Assembly: GCA_963822145.1 (NCBI GenBank)
Contig: CAWGGG010000001.1
Location: forward strand, 372,001-436,000
DNA: 64,000 bases
DNA from: UBA5072 sp963822145
GTDB taxonomy: Bacteria; Bacteroidota; Bacteroidia; Bacteroidales; UBA10428
Direction: 5' to 3'
Positions within the stretch are counted from its first letter, which is position 1, and every line of letters starts with the position of its first letter. This document shows positions 8,787-15,582 of this stretch, in pieces. The notes beneath the pieces were generated by a model that saw nothing but the letters and a program-made list of their open reading frames with translations, did not search any database and was not told the DNA's origin. Position numbers and translations under genes: made by a program.

Positions 8787-9518
8787 ATGAAAACTGTAAT
8801 ATTCGATAAAGTAAATCTGATTGCCCTGGCATTCGGCTGTGTTGTTTCATTATCCTGTTCTACAGGAAACCTGACAGGTCAGATTGTGAAAGAAACCAGA
8901 GATGTGGCTGCAGTTGAGGGTGTAGCCCTGGCCTTCTCAGGAAATGTTTATATAACCCAGGGTAGTTCACAAAAGGTCGAAATAGAAGCCGAAAAAAGCA
9001 CCCTGGAAATCATTGAAACGAAAGTTGACGGAAATACACTGGTGCTTAAGACAAAAAACGGGCATTGGCGCGACCTGGGAAAAATCACAGCCTATATTAC
9101 CCTGCCGGAAATCGACCATCTTTCGATCAGTGGTTCAGGCGACATGATATGTGAATCCGGTATCAAAACCCACGAGATCGAACTGGAGATCAGCGGAAGT
9201 GGTTCCATGAAAATAAGCAAGCTGGAAGCCGGTGAAATTTCAGCTTCCATAACCGGATCAGGAGACATGTCCATAGCGGGTAACAGCAATGACCAGAATG
9301 AAATGGACGTATCCATAACCGGATCAGGCAGCTTCAAAGGCGGAGAGATCCCTGTCGGAGAGGCCAGCGTGACCATAACCGGTTCAGGTTCAGCCACAGT
9401 GCATGTACTGAAGGAACTGGAAACAAATATAACCGGCAGTGGAAGCGTCCTTTATAAAGGTAATCCCCAGGTTAATGCCACGGCAACAGGCTCGGGAAAA
9501 ACCAGATCAGCGAATTGA
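8787..9518 (+). CDS. Head-GIN (DUF2807) domain lipoprotein
   Basis: Exported 243-residue lipoprotein built almost entirely from the DUF2807 'head GIN' beta-solenoid. The start at 8787 gives a lipoprotein signal (hydrophobic stretch ending VSLSC); the frame is open from 8751, but upstream residues do not fit a signal. The mature protein begins with strands around FSGNVYITQGSSQKVEIEAE and then has repeated short strands carrying SGSGDM, SGSGSM, TGSGDM, TGSGSF and TGSGSA turns at about 20-residue spacing, which is the visible solenoid ladder. The family is abundant in Bacteroidota. Its role is unknown; surface or periplasmic binding is inferred. A terminator follows directly. Confidence 0.88.
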   Translation: MKTVIFDKVNLIALAFGCVVSLSCSTGNLTGQIVKETRDVAAVEGVALAFSGNVYITQGSSQKVEIEAEKSTLEIIETKVDGNTLVLKTKNGHWRDLGKITAYITLPEIDHLSISGSGDMICESGIKTHEIELEISGSGSMKISKLEAGEISASITGSGDMSIAGNSNDQNEMDVSITGSGSFKGGEIPVGEASVTITGSGSATVHVLKELETNITGSGSVLYKGNPQVNATATGSGKTRSAN

Positions 9519-9529
9519 TATTATCAAGC

Positions 9530-9563
9530 CCCTGCGGGGGTTCGAATCCTCGCAGGGTTTTTT
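9530..9563 (+). terminator. Intrinsic terminator after the GIN lipoprotein gene
   Basis: A 7-bp GC-rich stem CCCTGCG / CGCAGGG with a 14-base loop is followed by six T. The loop resembles a tRNA T-loop (GGTTCGAATCC), but no tRNA body precedes it. It lies between convergent genes. Confidence 0.85.
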
Positions 9564-9568
9564 ATTCA

Positions 9569-9892
9569 TTACGCTCCCTTAATCATCACCAGCATCATCT
9601 TAAACCGCTCTACTGCCTGCACGGCATGCGGGATGTTGGCCGGCATAACAATGAACTGCCCCGCACTCAGCTCATATCCTGTTCTGTTGATGATAATTTT
9701 TCCTTTGCCTTCCGTTACCAGCACATAGGCATCAAACGGGGCGCTGTGCTCACTCAGGCTCTGGCCGGCATCAAATGCAAACAGGGTGATGTTGCCGGTT
9801 TGCTTTTTCAGTACCATCTTGCTCACTGTGGCATCACCGGAATAGCTCACCGCTTCGGCCAGGTCAAATATTTTTGATTTTTCGAATTCCAT
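9569..9892 (-). CDS. Cupin-domain protein
   Basis: Single-domain cupin of 107 residues. The double-stranded beta-helix core is seen in FDAGQSLSEHSAPFDAYVLVTEGKGKI (first cupin motif, with His and Glu) and LSAGQFIVMPANIPHAV (second motif, with the conserved PxxxPH ending). These residues normally bind a divalent metal. Short cupins of this type in Bacteroidota often lie near redox or regulatory genes, and here the His-rich ferredoxin gene lies just upstream on the same strand, separated by a microsatellite. The catalytic or sensory role is not evident. Confidence 0.85.
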   Translation of the reverse strand: MEFEKSKIFDLAEAVSYSGDATVSKMVLKKQTGNITLFAFDAGQSLSEHSAPFDAYVLVTEGKGKIIINRTGYELSAGQFIVMPANIPHAVQAVERFKMMLVMIKGA

Positions 9893-9901
9893 AGCAATAT
9901 A

Positions 9902-9960
9902 TTTGTTGATTTGTTGATTTGTTGATTTGATGTCCCTTGTCCCTTGTCCCTTGTCCCTTT
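9902..9960. repeat. Two short tandem repeats (9-mer and 7-mer)
   Basis: Three copies of TTTGTTGAT are followed by four copies of GTCCCTT, filling most of the 69-base gap between the cupin gene and the ferredoxin gene. Length variation by slippage would change the spacing between the two genes. Confidence 0.85.
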
Positions 9961-9961
9961 C

Positions 9962-10888
9962 TTATTGCCATTCCTCACTGATGATTTCCCCTTCGATCGA
10001 GACCACCATCATCTTAACAGGTACCTTGCGTTGCGCAGCCGCAACGGCTGTTTTCACGATCTGAAGCAATCCGCCGCAACAGGGAACCTGCATGATCATT
10101 ACTGTTATGGTATTGACCTGCGCGTAATCGATCATGGCAGTAATCTTGTTCACATATACCTCCATGTTGGAATCGAGTTTGGGACAGGCAATGGCCAGGC
10201 TCTTCCCTTTCAGGTAACGGGCATGGAAATCACCCAGTGCATAGGCGGTGCAGTCGGCTGCAACCAGCAGATCTGCATTCCTGTAATAAGGTGCCTGCGG
10301 ATTCACCAGATGCAATTGCACCGGCCACTGGCGCAATTCCGTATGCTGACTCAACTCGGATGATAATGCTGCCGTTCCCACGGTTAAATGGGCTCCCGCT
10401 CTCGCTGGTTCGGCTCCCGGTCTCTCAATGACCATGCTCCTGCTGCCGGGACAGCCACCGCCATGTCCATGCTGATGACCGTGTTCATGAACATGCTGGC
10501 CATGACCATGAACTTCAGCAATAACTTCCTGGAGATTGAATCCGAGTTCATCCTCGTTTTCACGCAGGAACCCTACCCCTTCCTTGAGATAGGCCATCTC
10601 CTGGTGGTCTTTAAGATGCTTCAGATGCGCCACAACCGTGTTTTTTCCCTTTGTCACCATGATCTGCATCACCTTTGTCTCGTTGTAGGCTTCTGCCTCT
10701 CGTTTTTCAATACTGATCGCTCCCTGGGGACAATGTCCTATGCAGGCGCCCAATCCGTCGCACATCAGGTCACTGATGAGGCGTGCCTTTCCGTCAATGA
10801 TCTGCAGGGCTCCTTCGTGACAACCGGGAACACATAATCCACATCCATTGCATAATTCTTCGTCTATTTTAACCATTTCACGAACCAT
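9962..10888 (-). CDS. 4Fe-4S ferredoxin-domain protein with histidine-rich linker
   Basis: Cytoplasmic iron-sulfur protein of 308 residues. The N-terminal dicluster ferredoxin domain has a full first motif (Cys13, 16, 19, 23) and a second motif in which the second Cys is replaced by Leu46 (Cys43, 49, 53). Residues about 125-148 are a histidine-glycine run (HGHGQHVHEHGHQHGHGGGC) likely to bind metal. The C-terminal 130 residues carry DLLVAADCTAYALGDFH, KSLAIACPKLD and MQVPCCGG, with further conserved Cys. The start could also be Met5. It is divergently transcribed from a Crp/Fnr regulator, sharing a 95-base control region. An electron-transfer or metal-linked role is inferred; I recall this regulator-ferredoxin pairing from anaerobic Bacteroidota. 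Confidence 0.82.
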   Translation of the reverse strand: MVREMVKIDEELCNGCGLCVPGCHEGALQIIDGKARLISDLMCDGLGACIGHCPQGAISIEKREAEAYNETKVMQIMVTKGKNTVVAHLKHLKDHQEMAYLKEGVGFLRENEDELGFNLQEVIAEVHGHGQHVHEHGHQHGHGGGCPGSRSMVIERPGAEPARAGAHLTVGTAALSSELSQHTELRQWPVQLHLVNPQAPYYRNADLLVAADCTAYALGDFHARYLKGKSLAIACPKLDSNMEVYVNKITAMIDYAQVNTITVMIMQVPCCGGLLQIVKTAVAAAQRKVPVKMMVVSIEGEIISEEWQ

Positions 10889-10926
10889 ATCCGACTATTT
10901 TAAAGATTTGCGTTGTAATTTTGAAA

Positions 10927-10934
10927 CAAATATA
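10927..10934 (-). promoter_or_regulatory. Candidate -7 box for the His-rich ferredoxin gene
   Basis: On the minus strand the sequence is TATATTTG, a perfect match to TAnnTTTG. No TTG is found 19-20 bases upstream; instead the palindrome at 10954-10973 sits about 43 bases upstream of the expected transcription start, the usual place for a class II Crp/Fnr activator. Confidence 0.55.
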
Positions 10935-10948
10935 GGATATACATATCC
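10935..10948. promoter_or_regulatory. Palindrome GGATAT-AC-ATATCC
   Basis: Perfect 6-bp inverted repeat with a 2-base spacer in the divergent control region, located between the candidate -7 box and the upstream Crp/Fnr-like site. It could be a second operator. Confidence 0.45.
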
Positions 10949-10953
10949 GAAAT

Positions 10954-10973
10954 TTTGTATCATATGTTACAAA
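10954..10973. promoter_or_regulatory. Candidate Crp/Fnr-family operator
   Basis: Inverted repeat TTTGTA-N8-TACAAA with CATATG at its centre, in the usual size and symmetry range of Crp/Fnr-family sites (TTGnn...nnCAA). It lies 10 bases upstream of the regulator's own ATG and about 43 bases upstream of the predicted start of the ferredoxin transcript, suggesting activation of the ferredoxin gene and autorepression of the regulator. Confidence 0.6.
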
Positions 10974-10983
10974 CCTGCATTTT

Positions 10984-11664
10984 ATGGAAAAATATTTTGC
11001 TGACCTTTCGAAAACCAACATATTCAGGGGGCTTAGTGAGCCAGAAATCGAAACCATGCTGCAGGATAAGCCGGTTCGCCTGAAACAGTATTCCCGTGAC
11101 GAATGTATTGCCGGCTGCAATGATGTTTGTCACGACATGCTCTTTGTTGTTAAAGGTTCCGTACGCGGAGAGATGACGGACTTCTCCGGTAGAAAACTAA
11201 AGATCGAAGATATCGTTGCACCAAGACCTCTCGCAGTAGCCTTTATCTTCGGCAGGGAAAACAGGTTCCCGGTAGATATTTATGCCAATGAACCGGCGAC
11301 CATACTGATCCTTCCCCGGGATGTACTCCTTTTTATCCTGCAACACAACAGGACGGTGCTTCAGAACTATCTCAACGCTATTTCAAGCCGCACCCAGTTT
11401 CTGTCGAACAAGATCCGCTTCCTTTCTTTTAAAACCATTAAGGAAAAAATTGCCAATTACATCCTTAACCATCTCAGGAATGATGGCAAGACGGTTATTC
11501 TGGATCAGTCACAAACCGAGCTGGCGGACTATTTTGGAGTCACCCGGCCATCCCTGGCCCGCGCGATGGCCGAGATGGAAAAGGATGGCCTGCTGCATGC
11601 CGAACGAAGAGAAATTACCATACTCGATAAAGAAAAATTGAATAAATTGGTACAGAAATTTTAA
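10984..11664 (+). CDS. Crp/Fnr-family transcriptional regulator with CX3CX3C cluster
   Basis: DNA-binding regulator of 226 residues with the N-terminal cyclic-nucleotide-binding-type sensor domain (about 15-130), a dimerisation helix (about 130-160) and a C-terminal winged helix (about 160-226). The recognition helix lies in QTELADYFGVTRPSLARAMAEM. The protein has only three cysteines, Cys41, Cys45 and Cys49, grouped in the loop where relatives usually read like GDPCD, so it may sense redox state, NO or a metal cluster. It is divergent from the His-rich ferredoxin gene, with a TTTGTA-N8-TACAAA palindrome 10 bases before its ATG. HcpR-like function is possible but not shown. Confidence 0.9.
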   Translation: MEKYFADLSKTNIFRGLSEPEIETMLQDKPVRLKQYSRDECIAGCNDVCHDMLFVVKGSVRGEMTDFSGRKLKIEDIVAPRPLAVAFIFGRENRFPVDIYANEPATILILPRDVLLFILQHNRTVLQNYLNAISSRTQFLSNKIRFLSFKTIKEKIANYILNHLRNDGKTVILDQSQTELADYFGVTRPSLARAMAEMEKDGLLHAERREITILDKEKLNKLVQKF

Positions 11665-11674
11665 GTCACAAAGG

Positions 11675-11724
11675 CTTCGACTACGCTCAGCCTGACGGGC
11701 ATGTCACCCTGAGCGTAGTCGAAG
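11675..11724. repeat. Long inverted repeat (REP-like), possible terminator
   Basis: Perfect 16-bp arms CTTCGACTACGCTCAG and CTGAGCGTAGTCGAAG enclose an 18-base loop. The same arm sequence is, from memory, a very widespread intergenic hairpin in many bacterial genomes, including Bacteroidota. It lies 10 bases after the regulator stop and could help end its transcript, although no T-run follows. Confidence 0.85.
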
Positions 11725-11777
11725 GGCTTGTCAACATATGTAATCAAATTGATCTTGAACAACTTAATCATACCAAC

Positions 11778-12107
11778 ATGCAAAATCTCATTTTAACAAC
11801 CACACCGACCATCGAAGGTAAAAGGATTACCAATTATTACGGCATTGTCACCGGCGAAGCCATCATCGGAGCCAACCTCTTCCGGGACATTTTCGCAGGT
11901 ATCCGGGATATTGTCGGCGGCCGTTCAGGTTCCTATGAAGAAGTGCTGCGCGAAGCCAAGGAAAATGCAATCAGTGAAATGACAGAAAACGCCAGGCGGT
12001 TGGGGGCTAATGCTGTTGTGGGTGTCGACCTGGACTATGAAACAGTTGGCACCAACGGCAGCATGCTGATGGTTACTGCCAGCGGAACTGCAGTTTTTAC
12101 AGAGTAA
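11778..12107 (+). CDS. UPF0145 (YbjQ-like) protein
   Basis: Cytoplasmic 109-residue protein of the YbjQ/UPF0145 family, once labelled 'heavy-metal-binding domain'. The recognisable pattern is TTTPTIEGKRITNYYGIVTGEAI at the start, then GGRSGSYEEVL, then ARRLGANAVVGVDLDYET, all family signatures. The family forms a pentameric ring in solved structures; its role is not settled. The stop codon overlaps the next start (TAATG), so it is translationally coupled to the DNA glycosylase. Confidence 0.93.
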   Translation: MQNLILTTTPTIEGKRITNYYGIVTGEAIIGANLFRDIFAGIRDIVGGRSGSYEEVLREAKENAISEMTENARRLGANAVVGVDLDYETVGTNGSMLMVTASGTAVFTE

Positions 12108-12694
12108 TGGGGGATGCTTTTACAGGCAGCCGTTGTGCCTGGGCCAACGGGCATTCGCTGCTGACCGGGTATCACGACCGCGAGTGGGGCGTGCCGTTAC
12201 ACGACGAGAACAGGGTCTTTGAGATGTTCTCACTGGATTGCTTCCAGGCCGGATTAAGCTGGCTGACCATACTGAAAAAAAGGGAAGCCTTTTTACAGGC
12301 TTTTGATCTTTTCCATATCGATACGGTGGCTGAATACAATGATCAGAAAATTGCCGTATTGCTCAGCAATCCCGGCATCATCAGGAACAGGCTCAAAATT
12401 CCCGCCATGGTTCATAACGCTAAACTGGCCCGGGAAATCCGCAGGGAATTCGGCTCGTTCTCAACCTATATCTGGAGTTTCAGCCAGGGTAAAACGGTGG
12501 TGAACCATTGGATCAATCAGGCTGAAATACCTGCAACCTCAACCATCTCCGATGCCATGAGCAAGGATATGATAAGACGGGGCTTTAAATTCGCGGGATC
12601 CACGATCTGTTATGCCTTTATGCAGTCAATAGGCATGATAAATGATCATGTGGCATCATGCTTCCGTTATAGCGAACTTTCAGGCACTAGTTGA
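12107..12694 (+). CDS. tag: DNA-3-methyladenine glycosylase I (Tag-like)
   Basis: Base-excision repair enzyme that removes 3-methyladenine from alkylated DNA. It is 195 residues long, near the 187 of the E. coli enzyme. The zinc site matches the family: Cys10, His23 (in YHDREWGVP), His181 and Cys185. The QAGLSWLTILKKR and RRGFKFAGSTICYAFMQS segments are typical. Where E. coli Tag has Glu38, this protein has Asp44, a conservative change I recall from other family members. Its ATG overlaps the upstream stop by one base. The last 8 bases overlap the convergent TPR gene. Confidence 0.93.
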   Translation: MGDAFTGSRCAWANGHSLLTGYHDREWGVPLHDENRVFEMFSLDCFQAGLSWLTILKKREAFLQAFDLFHIDTVAEYNDQKIAVLLSNPGIIRNRLKIPAMVHNAKLAREIRREFGSFSTYIWSFSQGKTVVNHWINQAEIPATSTISDAMSKDMIRRGFKFAGSTICYAFMQSIGMINDHVASCFRYSELSGTS

Positions 12695-13340
12695 TGGCCT
12701 GCTGACACTCCCTTATCATCTTCTGGTTTTCACTTTCGCCCCAGTTTGGATAGTATGGCAGCAGTGCTTTGAATACCCTGTATTTTTCATGTGCTTTTAG
12801 AAAATGGGGGAGTGCGCTCTTTGGCCCGCCGCCAAACAAGACCGGCGTAAAATAAACATTGTATCCCATCAGGGTATATGCGCGCGGATTGCCGGGATCT
12901 TTTGCCATGGCTTTTTTCAGACTGGCTTCGGCCTTTTGGGAATACGTAAGGCCGCGTAATTCGGGATTCACCTGGATGCGCGATTGATAGAGAAAAGCCT
13001 GCAGAACATGAAGTTCCGGATCTCCGGGCCTAAGCCTGAAAGCTTTATCCAGGAGTGGCTGTACCTTATCCAGCAGTGCATCTTTGGTTTCATTTTGGGA
13101 AGCCAGGTTGCTCGCATGAATGTATGAAAGCCCTTCATAGTAGTAGGCAATCCATTGCTCAGGATACCGTGCAGCAAGCTGCTCAAAAAACCTTGCGGAA
13201 CTGATGTAGTCACCCTCTGTTTTGGCATTTCCGATCAGCTGGATACCCGGATTGTAGACCACCGAGTCCTCCGGTGCCTGGGCCCCGGCATATGATATGA
13301 AAAATAATCCAGCCAGTATTCCAACTACAAATATCTTCAT
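12687..13340 (-). CDS. Exported TPR-repeat protein
   Basis: Periplasmic protein of 217 residues with a cleavable signal peptide (FVVGILAGLFFISYAGAQ). The mature part is helical with tetratricopeptide-like repeats, for example ARFFEQLAARYPEQWIAYYYEGLSY, LDKAFRLRPGDPELHVLQAF and LKKAMAKDPGNPRAYTLMGY. Such repeats bind partner proteins. It overlaps lipA by 4 bases (ATGA), so the two are coupled, though no functional link to lipoylation is apparent. A segment VLFGGGPKSALPHFLKA near the C-terminus recurs, from memory, in other small Bacteroidota TPR proteins. The exact partner is unknown. Confidence 0.82.
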   Translation of the reverse strand: MKIFVVGILAGLFFISYAGAQAPEDSVVYNPGIQLIGNAKTEGDYISSARFFEQLAARYPEQWIAYYYEGLSYIHASNLASQNETKDALLDKVQPLLDKAFRLRPGDPELHVLQAFLYQSRIQVNPELRGLTYSQKAEASLKKAMAKDPGNPRAYTLMGYNVYFTPVLFGGGPKSALPHFLKAHEKYRVFKALLPYYPNWGESENQKMIRECQQAIN

Positions 13341-14197
13341 AAAATGTGTTTTTCAGCGTGGTAAGAGGATCTTACAAGCGGGCTGCTTTCCACTACTTTA
13401 AATCCCTTCTCCAGGCCTATCCGGTGATATTTTTCGAACTGCTCAGGAGCTATGTAAGCATATACGGGCATGTGCTGCAAGGTGGGCTGCAGGTACTGGC
13501 CAATGGTCATTACCTTCACGCCTGCTGCCAGCAGGTCATCCATGGTTTGCAGCACTTCCTCCTCTGTTTCTCCGATGCCAAGCATAATCCCTGATTTAGC
13601 AGTAGCTCCATACTGTGCGATATACCGGAGCACCTCCAGGCTGATATGATAGCGGGCTTTGCTCCTGATTTGCCGGCTCAGCCGCTCCACGGTTTCAAGA
13701 TTGTGGGAAACAACCTCGGGTTTCTCTACCAGGATCAGCTTTACCAATTCCATGCGGCCCTGGAAATCGGGTATCAGAACTTCCATGGTTGTTCCGGGAT
13801 TAACTTCCTTCACGCGGCGGATAGCAGCAGTCCACAGTCCGGCCCCCAGGTCCTCCAGATCGTCGCGGTCCACCGAGGTAATCACGCAATGCCTCACGCC
13901 CATGGTATGAATGGACCTGGCCAGCCTGTCGGGTTCGAACAAGTCAACCGGCAAAGGCCTGCCGGTCGGCACCGAACAGAATTTGCACCGACGGGTACAG
14001 ATATTGCCCAGGATCATGAAAGTGGCTGTGCCATGGTTCCAGCATTCACCGATATTGGGACAGTTGCCGCTGGTACAGATGGTATGCAGGTTCTGCTGCA
14101 TCACCAGGTTCTTCACCCGTGAATAGCGCTCGCCGTCTGCCCGCTTCATCTTCATCCAGTGCGGAAGTCTTGTTCGGGTTGATGTATTGTTTTCCAA
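13337..14197 (-). CDS. lipA: Lipoyl synthase LipA
   Basis: Radical-SAM enzyme that inserts two sulfur atoms into protein-bound octanoyl groups to make lipoyl cofactor for 2-oxoacid dehydrogenases and glycine cleavage. It is 286 residues long, the standard length. The auxiliary cluster motif reads CTSGNCPNIGEC (CX4CX5C), and the radical-SAM motif CTRRCKFC (CX3CX2C) follows. The C-terminal part contains SSPLVRSSYHA, whose Ser is the conserved auxiliary-cluster ligand. It overlaps the downstream TPR gene by 4 bases. lipB is not in the window. Confidence 0.97.
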   Translation of the reverse strand: MENNTSTRTRLPHWMKMKRADGERYSRVKNLVMQQNLHTICTSGNCPNIGECWNHGTATFMILGNICTRRCKFCSVPTGRPLPVDLFEPDRLARSIHTMGVRHCVITSVDRDDLEDLGAGLWTAAIRRVKEVNPGTTMEVLIPDFQGRMELVKLILVEKPEVVSHNLETVERLSRQIRSKARYHISLEVLRYIAQYGATAKSGIMLGIGETEEEVLQTMDDLLAAGVKVMTIGQYLQPTLQHMPVYAYIAPEQFEKYHRIGLEKGFKVVESSPLVRSSYHAEKHIL

Positions 14198-14316
14198 CGG
14201 AGAAATTTTTACAAAGATAATAATTGGGGATGGAAGATTGAAGATTCAAGAAGGAAGATGAAGATCCTGGTGCCGGGTGAAGTTTTTAGCTTCAGCCTGA
14301 TAAAACCATATCTTTT

Positions 14317-15378
14317 CTAATTACCGGCCGATCTGAGCAACAACGAATCCAGCAAAACCTGATTTCCTCTAAAGCATACCTTAACGTTTGGGGTGCCTCC
14401 TTCAACCGTAATGATCTGTCCTGTCTTTTCCACTGCTCCTTCCACGATCCTTACCTGTCGTTCCTGCCATGCAGTGCCTATTTCAGGATGATGAAAGATC
14501 ATGCAGGCCACCACATCCCAGATGGGAACTCCTTTTGCCACTGTTCCTCCCTGGGGATTATACACATAAGAAGCCAACCAGTTATCCATAAGTACTGCCA
14601 TGCACCTTCCCAGGGTATCCCGGGCTGCCTGACGGTAGCGGGCCGCAAAATCCGTAGTAAGCACCAGGGGATCCCTGCCATGGAGTGCGGTCAGATCGAG
14701 CGGCACCAGCACTATGGGAAGTCCTGAACTGAAAACAAGGCTGGCCGCCCTTGCATCCACCCACAGGTTCCAGCCCGAAACGCGGTTGTTGACCTGGGGC
14801 CATTCCTGGTAAATCCCGCCCTCTACATCCACGGCACCATCAGATACATAGACCTGGCTGATGCTCCCTGCCAGTTTCGGATCACGAAGAAGTGCCCGGG
14901 CAAGGTTGGTCATGGGACCCAGAGCCATAAAGGTAATGTTGTTCTTATACTCGCCAGCCAGATTTGTAATGAGTGTTACCGCATCGAGGTCTGAGAATTT
15001 CAGGTGATGTGCCGGAAGCTCAAGGCCAAAGGGTTTATTCACCGGTGGTCTCCATGCTGCCGGGAATGAAAGGTCACCCTCCAGAGGAATTCCGCTTCCC
15101 TTGGCCACCGGTATTTGCGGATGACCGGTGAGCTGCAGCATCCTGAGAACAATTTCAGCGCCCGAATCAACAGTGGAAACACCGCTCTCGATGGTTATGG
15201 CCTTGATGTCGATATCCGGACAGGATAAAAAGTACAGGATGGACATCATGTCATCCACCGACATATCCACGTCGAGGATGATGTTTCGCTTTGCTTCCTT
15301 CTCGGGTTGAGATTGACAGGACGGCAGCAGCATGAAAACAAACAGCGCCGGATACAGGACAAGGAATTTTATCTTCAT
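14317..15378 (-). CDS. Inosine-uridine-type nucleoside hydrolase, lipoprotein
   Basis: Predicted envelope-located enzyme that splits ribonucleosides into base and ribose for salvage. The frame is open to 15441, but the ATG at 15378 gives a lipoprotein signal (LVLYPALFVFMLLPSC) and is chosen. The calcium-binding Asp cluster is present in a variant form, DVDMSVDDMMS, where the family usually has DxDxxxDD. The segments FMALGPMTNLARAL and NLWVDARAA (usually NxxxDPxAA) are typical. The product has 353 residues, slightly longer than cytosolic enzymes because of the lipoprotein leader. It stands alone on the minus strand, with the tRNA-Leu gene on the other strand just upstream. Confidence 0.88.
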   Translation of the reverse strand: MKIKFLVLYPALFVFMLLPSCQSQPEKEAKRNIILDVDMSVDDMMSILYFLSCPDIDIKAITIESGVSTVDSGAEIVLRMLQLTGHPQIPVAKGSGIPLEGDLSFPAAWRPPVNKPFGLELPAHHLKFSDLDAVTLITNLAGEYKNNITFMALGPMTNLARALLRDPKLAGSISQVYVSDGAVDVEGGIYQEWPQVNNRVSGWNLWVDARAASLVFSSGLPIVLVPLDLTALHGRDPLVLTTDFAARYRQAARDTLGRCMAVLMDNWLASYVYNPQGGTVAKGVPIWDVVACMIFHHPEIGTAWQERQVRIVEGAVEKTGQIITVEGGTPNVKVCFRGNQVLLDSLLLRSAGN

Positions 15379-15427
15379 GATGGTTATACCGTTTGCCAGA
15401 TTAATCAGCTCTAATATCGCGCATAAT

Positions 15428-15459
15428 TTTGTGCAAAACAAAACATTTCTTTATCTTCG
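15428..15459 (+). promoter_or_regulatory. Candidate promoter of tRNA-Leu
   Basis: TTTG at 15428-15431 is followed after 20 bases by TATCTTCG (15452-15459), one mismatch from TAnnTTTG. The predicted transcription start lies about 17 bases before the mature tRNA. Confidence 0.55.
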
Positions 15460-15482
15460 CACTCCCGTCCCCACTCCATAAT

Positions 15483-15566
15483 GCCCGGATGGCGGAATAG
15501 GTAGACGCGCTGGTCTCAAAAACCAGTGGGATTTTTCCCTTGCCGGTTCGATTCCGGCTCCGGGTA
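15483..15566 (+). tRNA. tRNA-Leu (anticodon CAA)
   Basis: An 84-base class II tRNA. The acceptor stem GCCCGGA pairs with TCCGGGT (one G-U), followed by discriminator A. The anticodon stem CTGGT/ACCAG encloses the loop CTCAAAA, giving anticodon CAA, which reads the Leu codon TTG. A variable arm (GTGGGATTTTTCCCTT region) and the T-loop TTCGATT in CCGG arms complete the fold. CCA is not encoded. It is the only RNA gene I can see. Confidence 0.96.
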
Positions 15567-15582
15567 CATTTTTGTATGAGGT

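Noticed and set aside
9528..9560. tRNA 3' fragment suggested by the T-loop-like GGTTCGAATCC
   Set aside because: No acceptor, D or anticodon arm precedes it; the sequence is explained by a rho-independent terminator.
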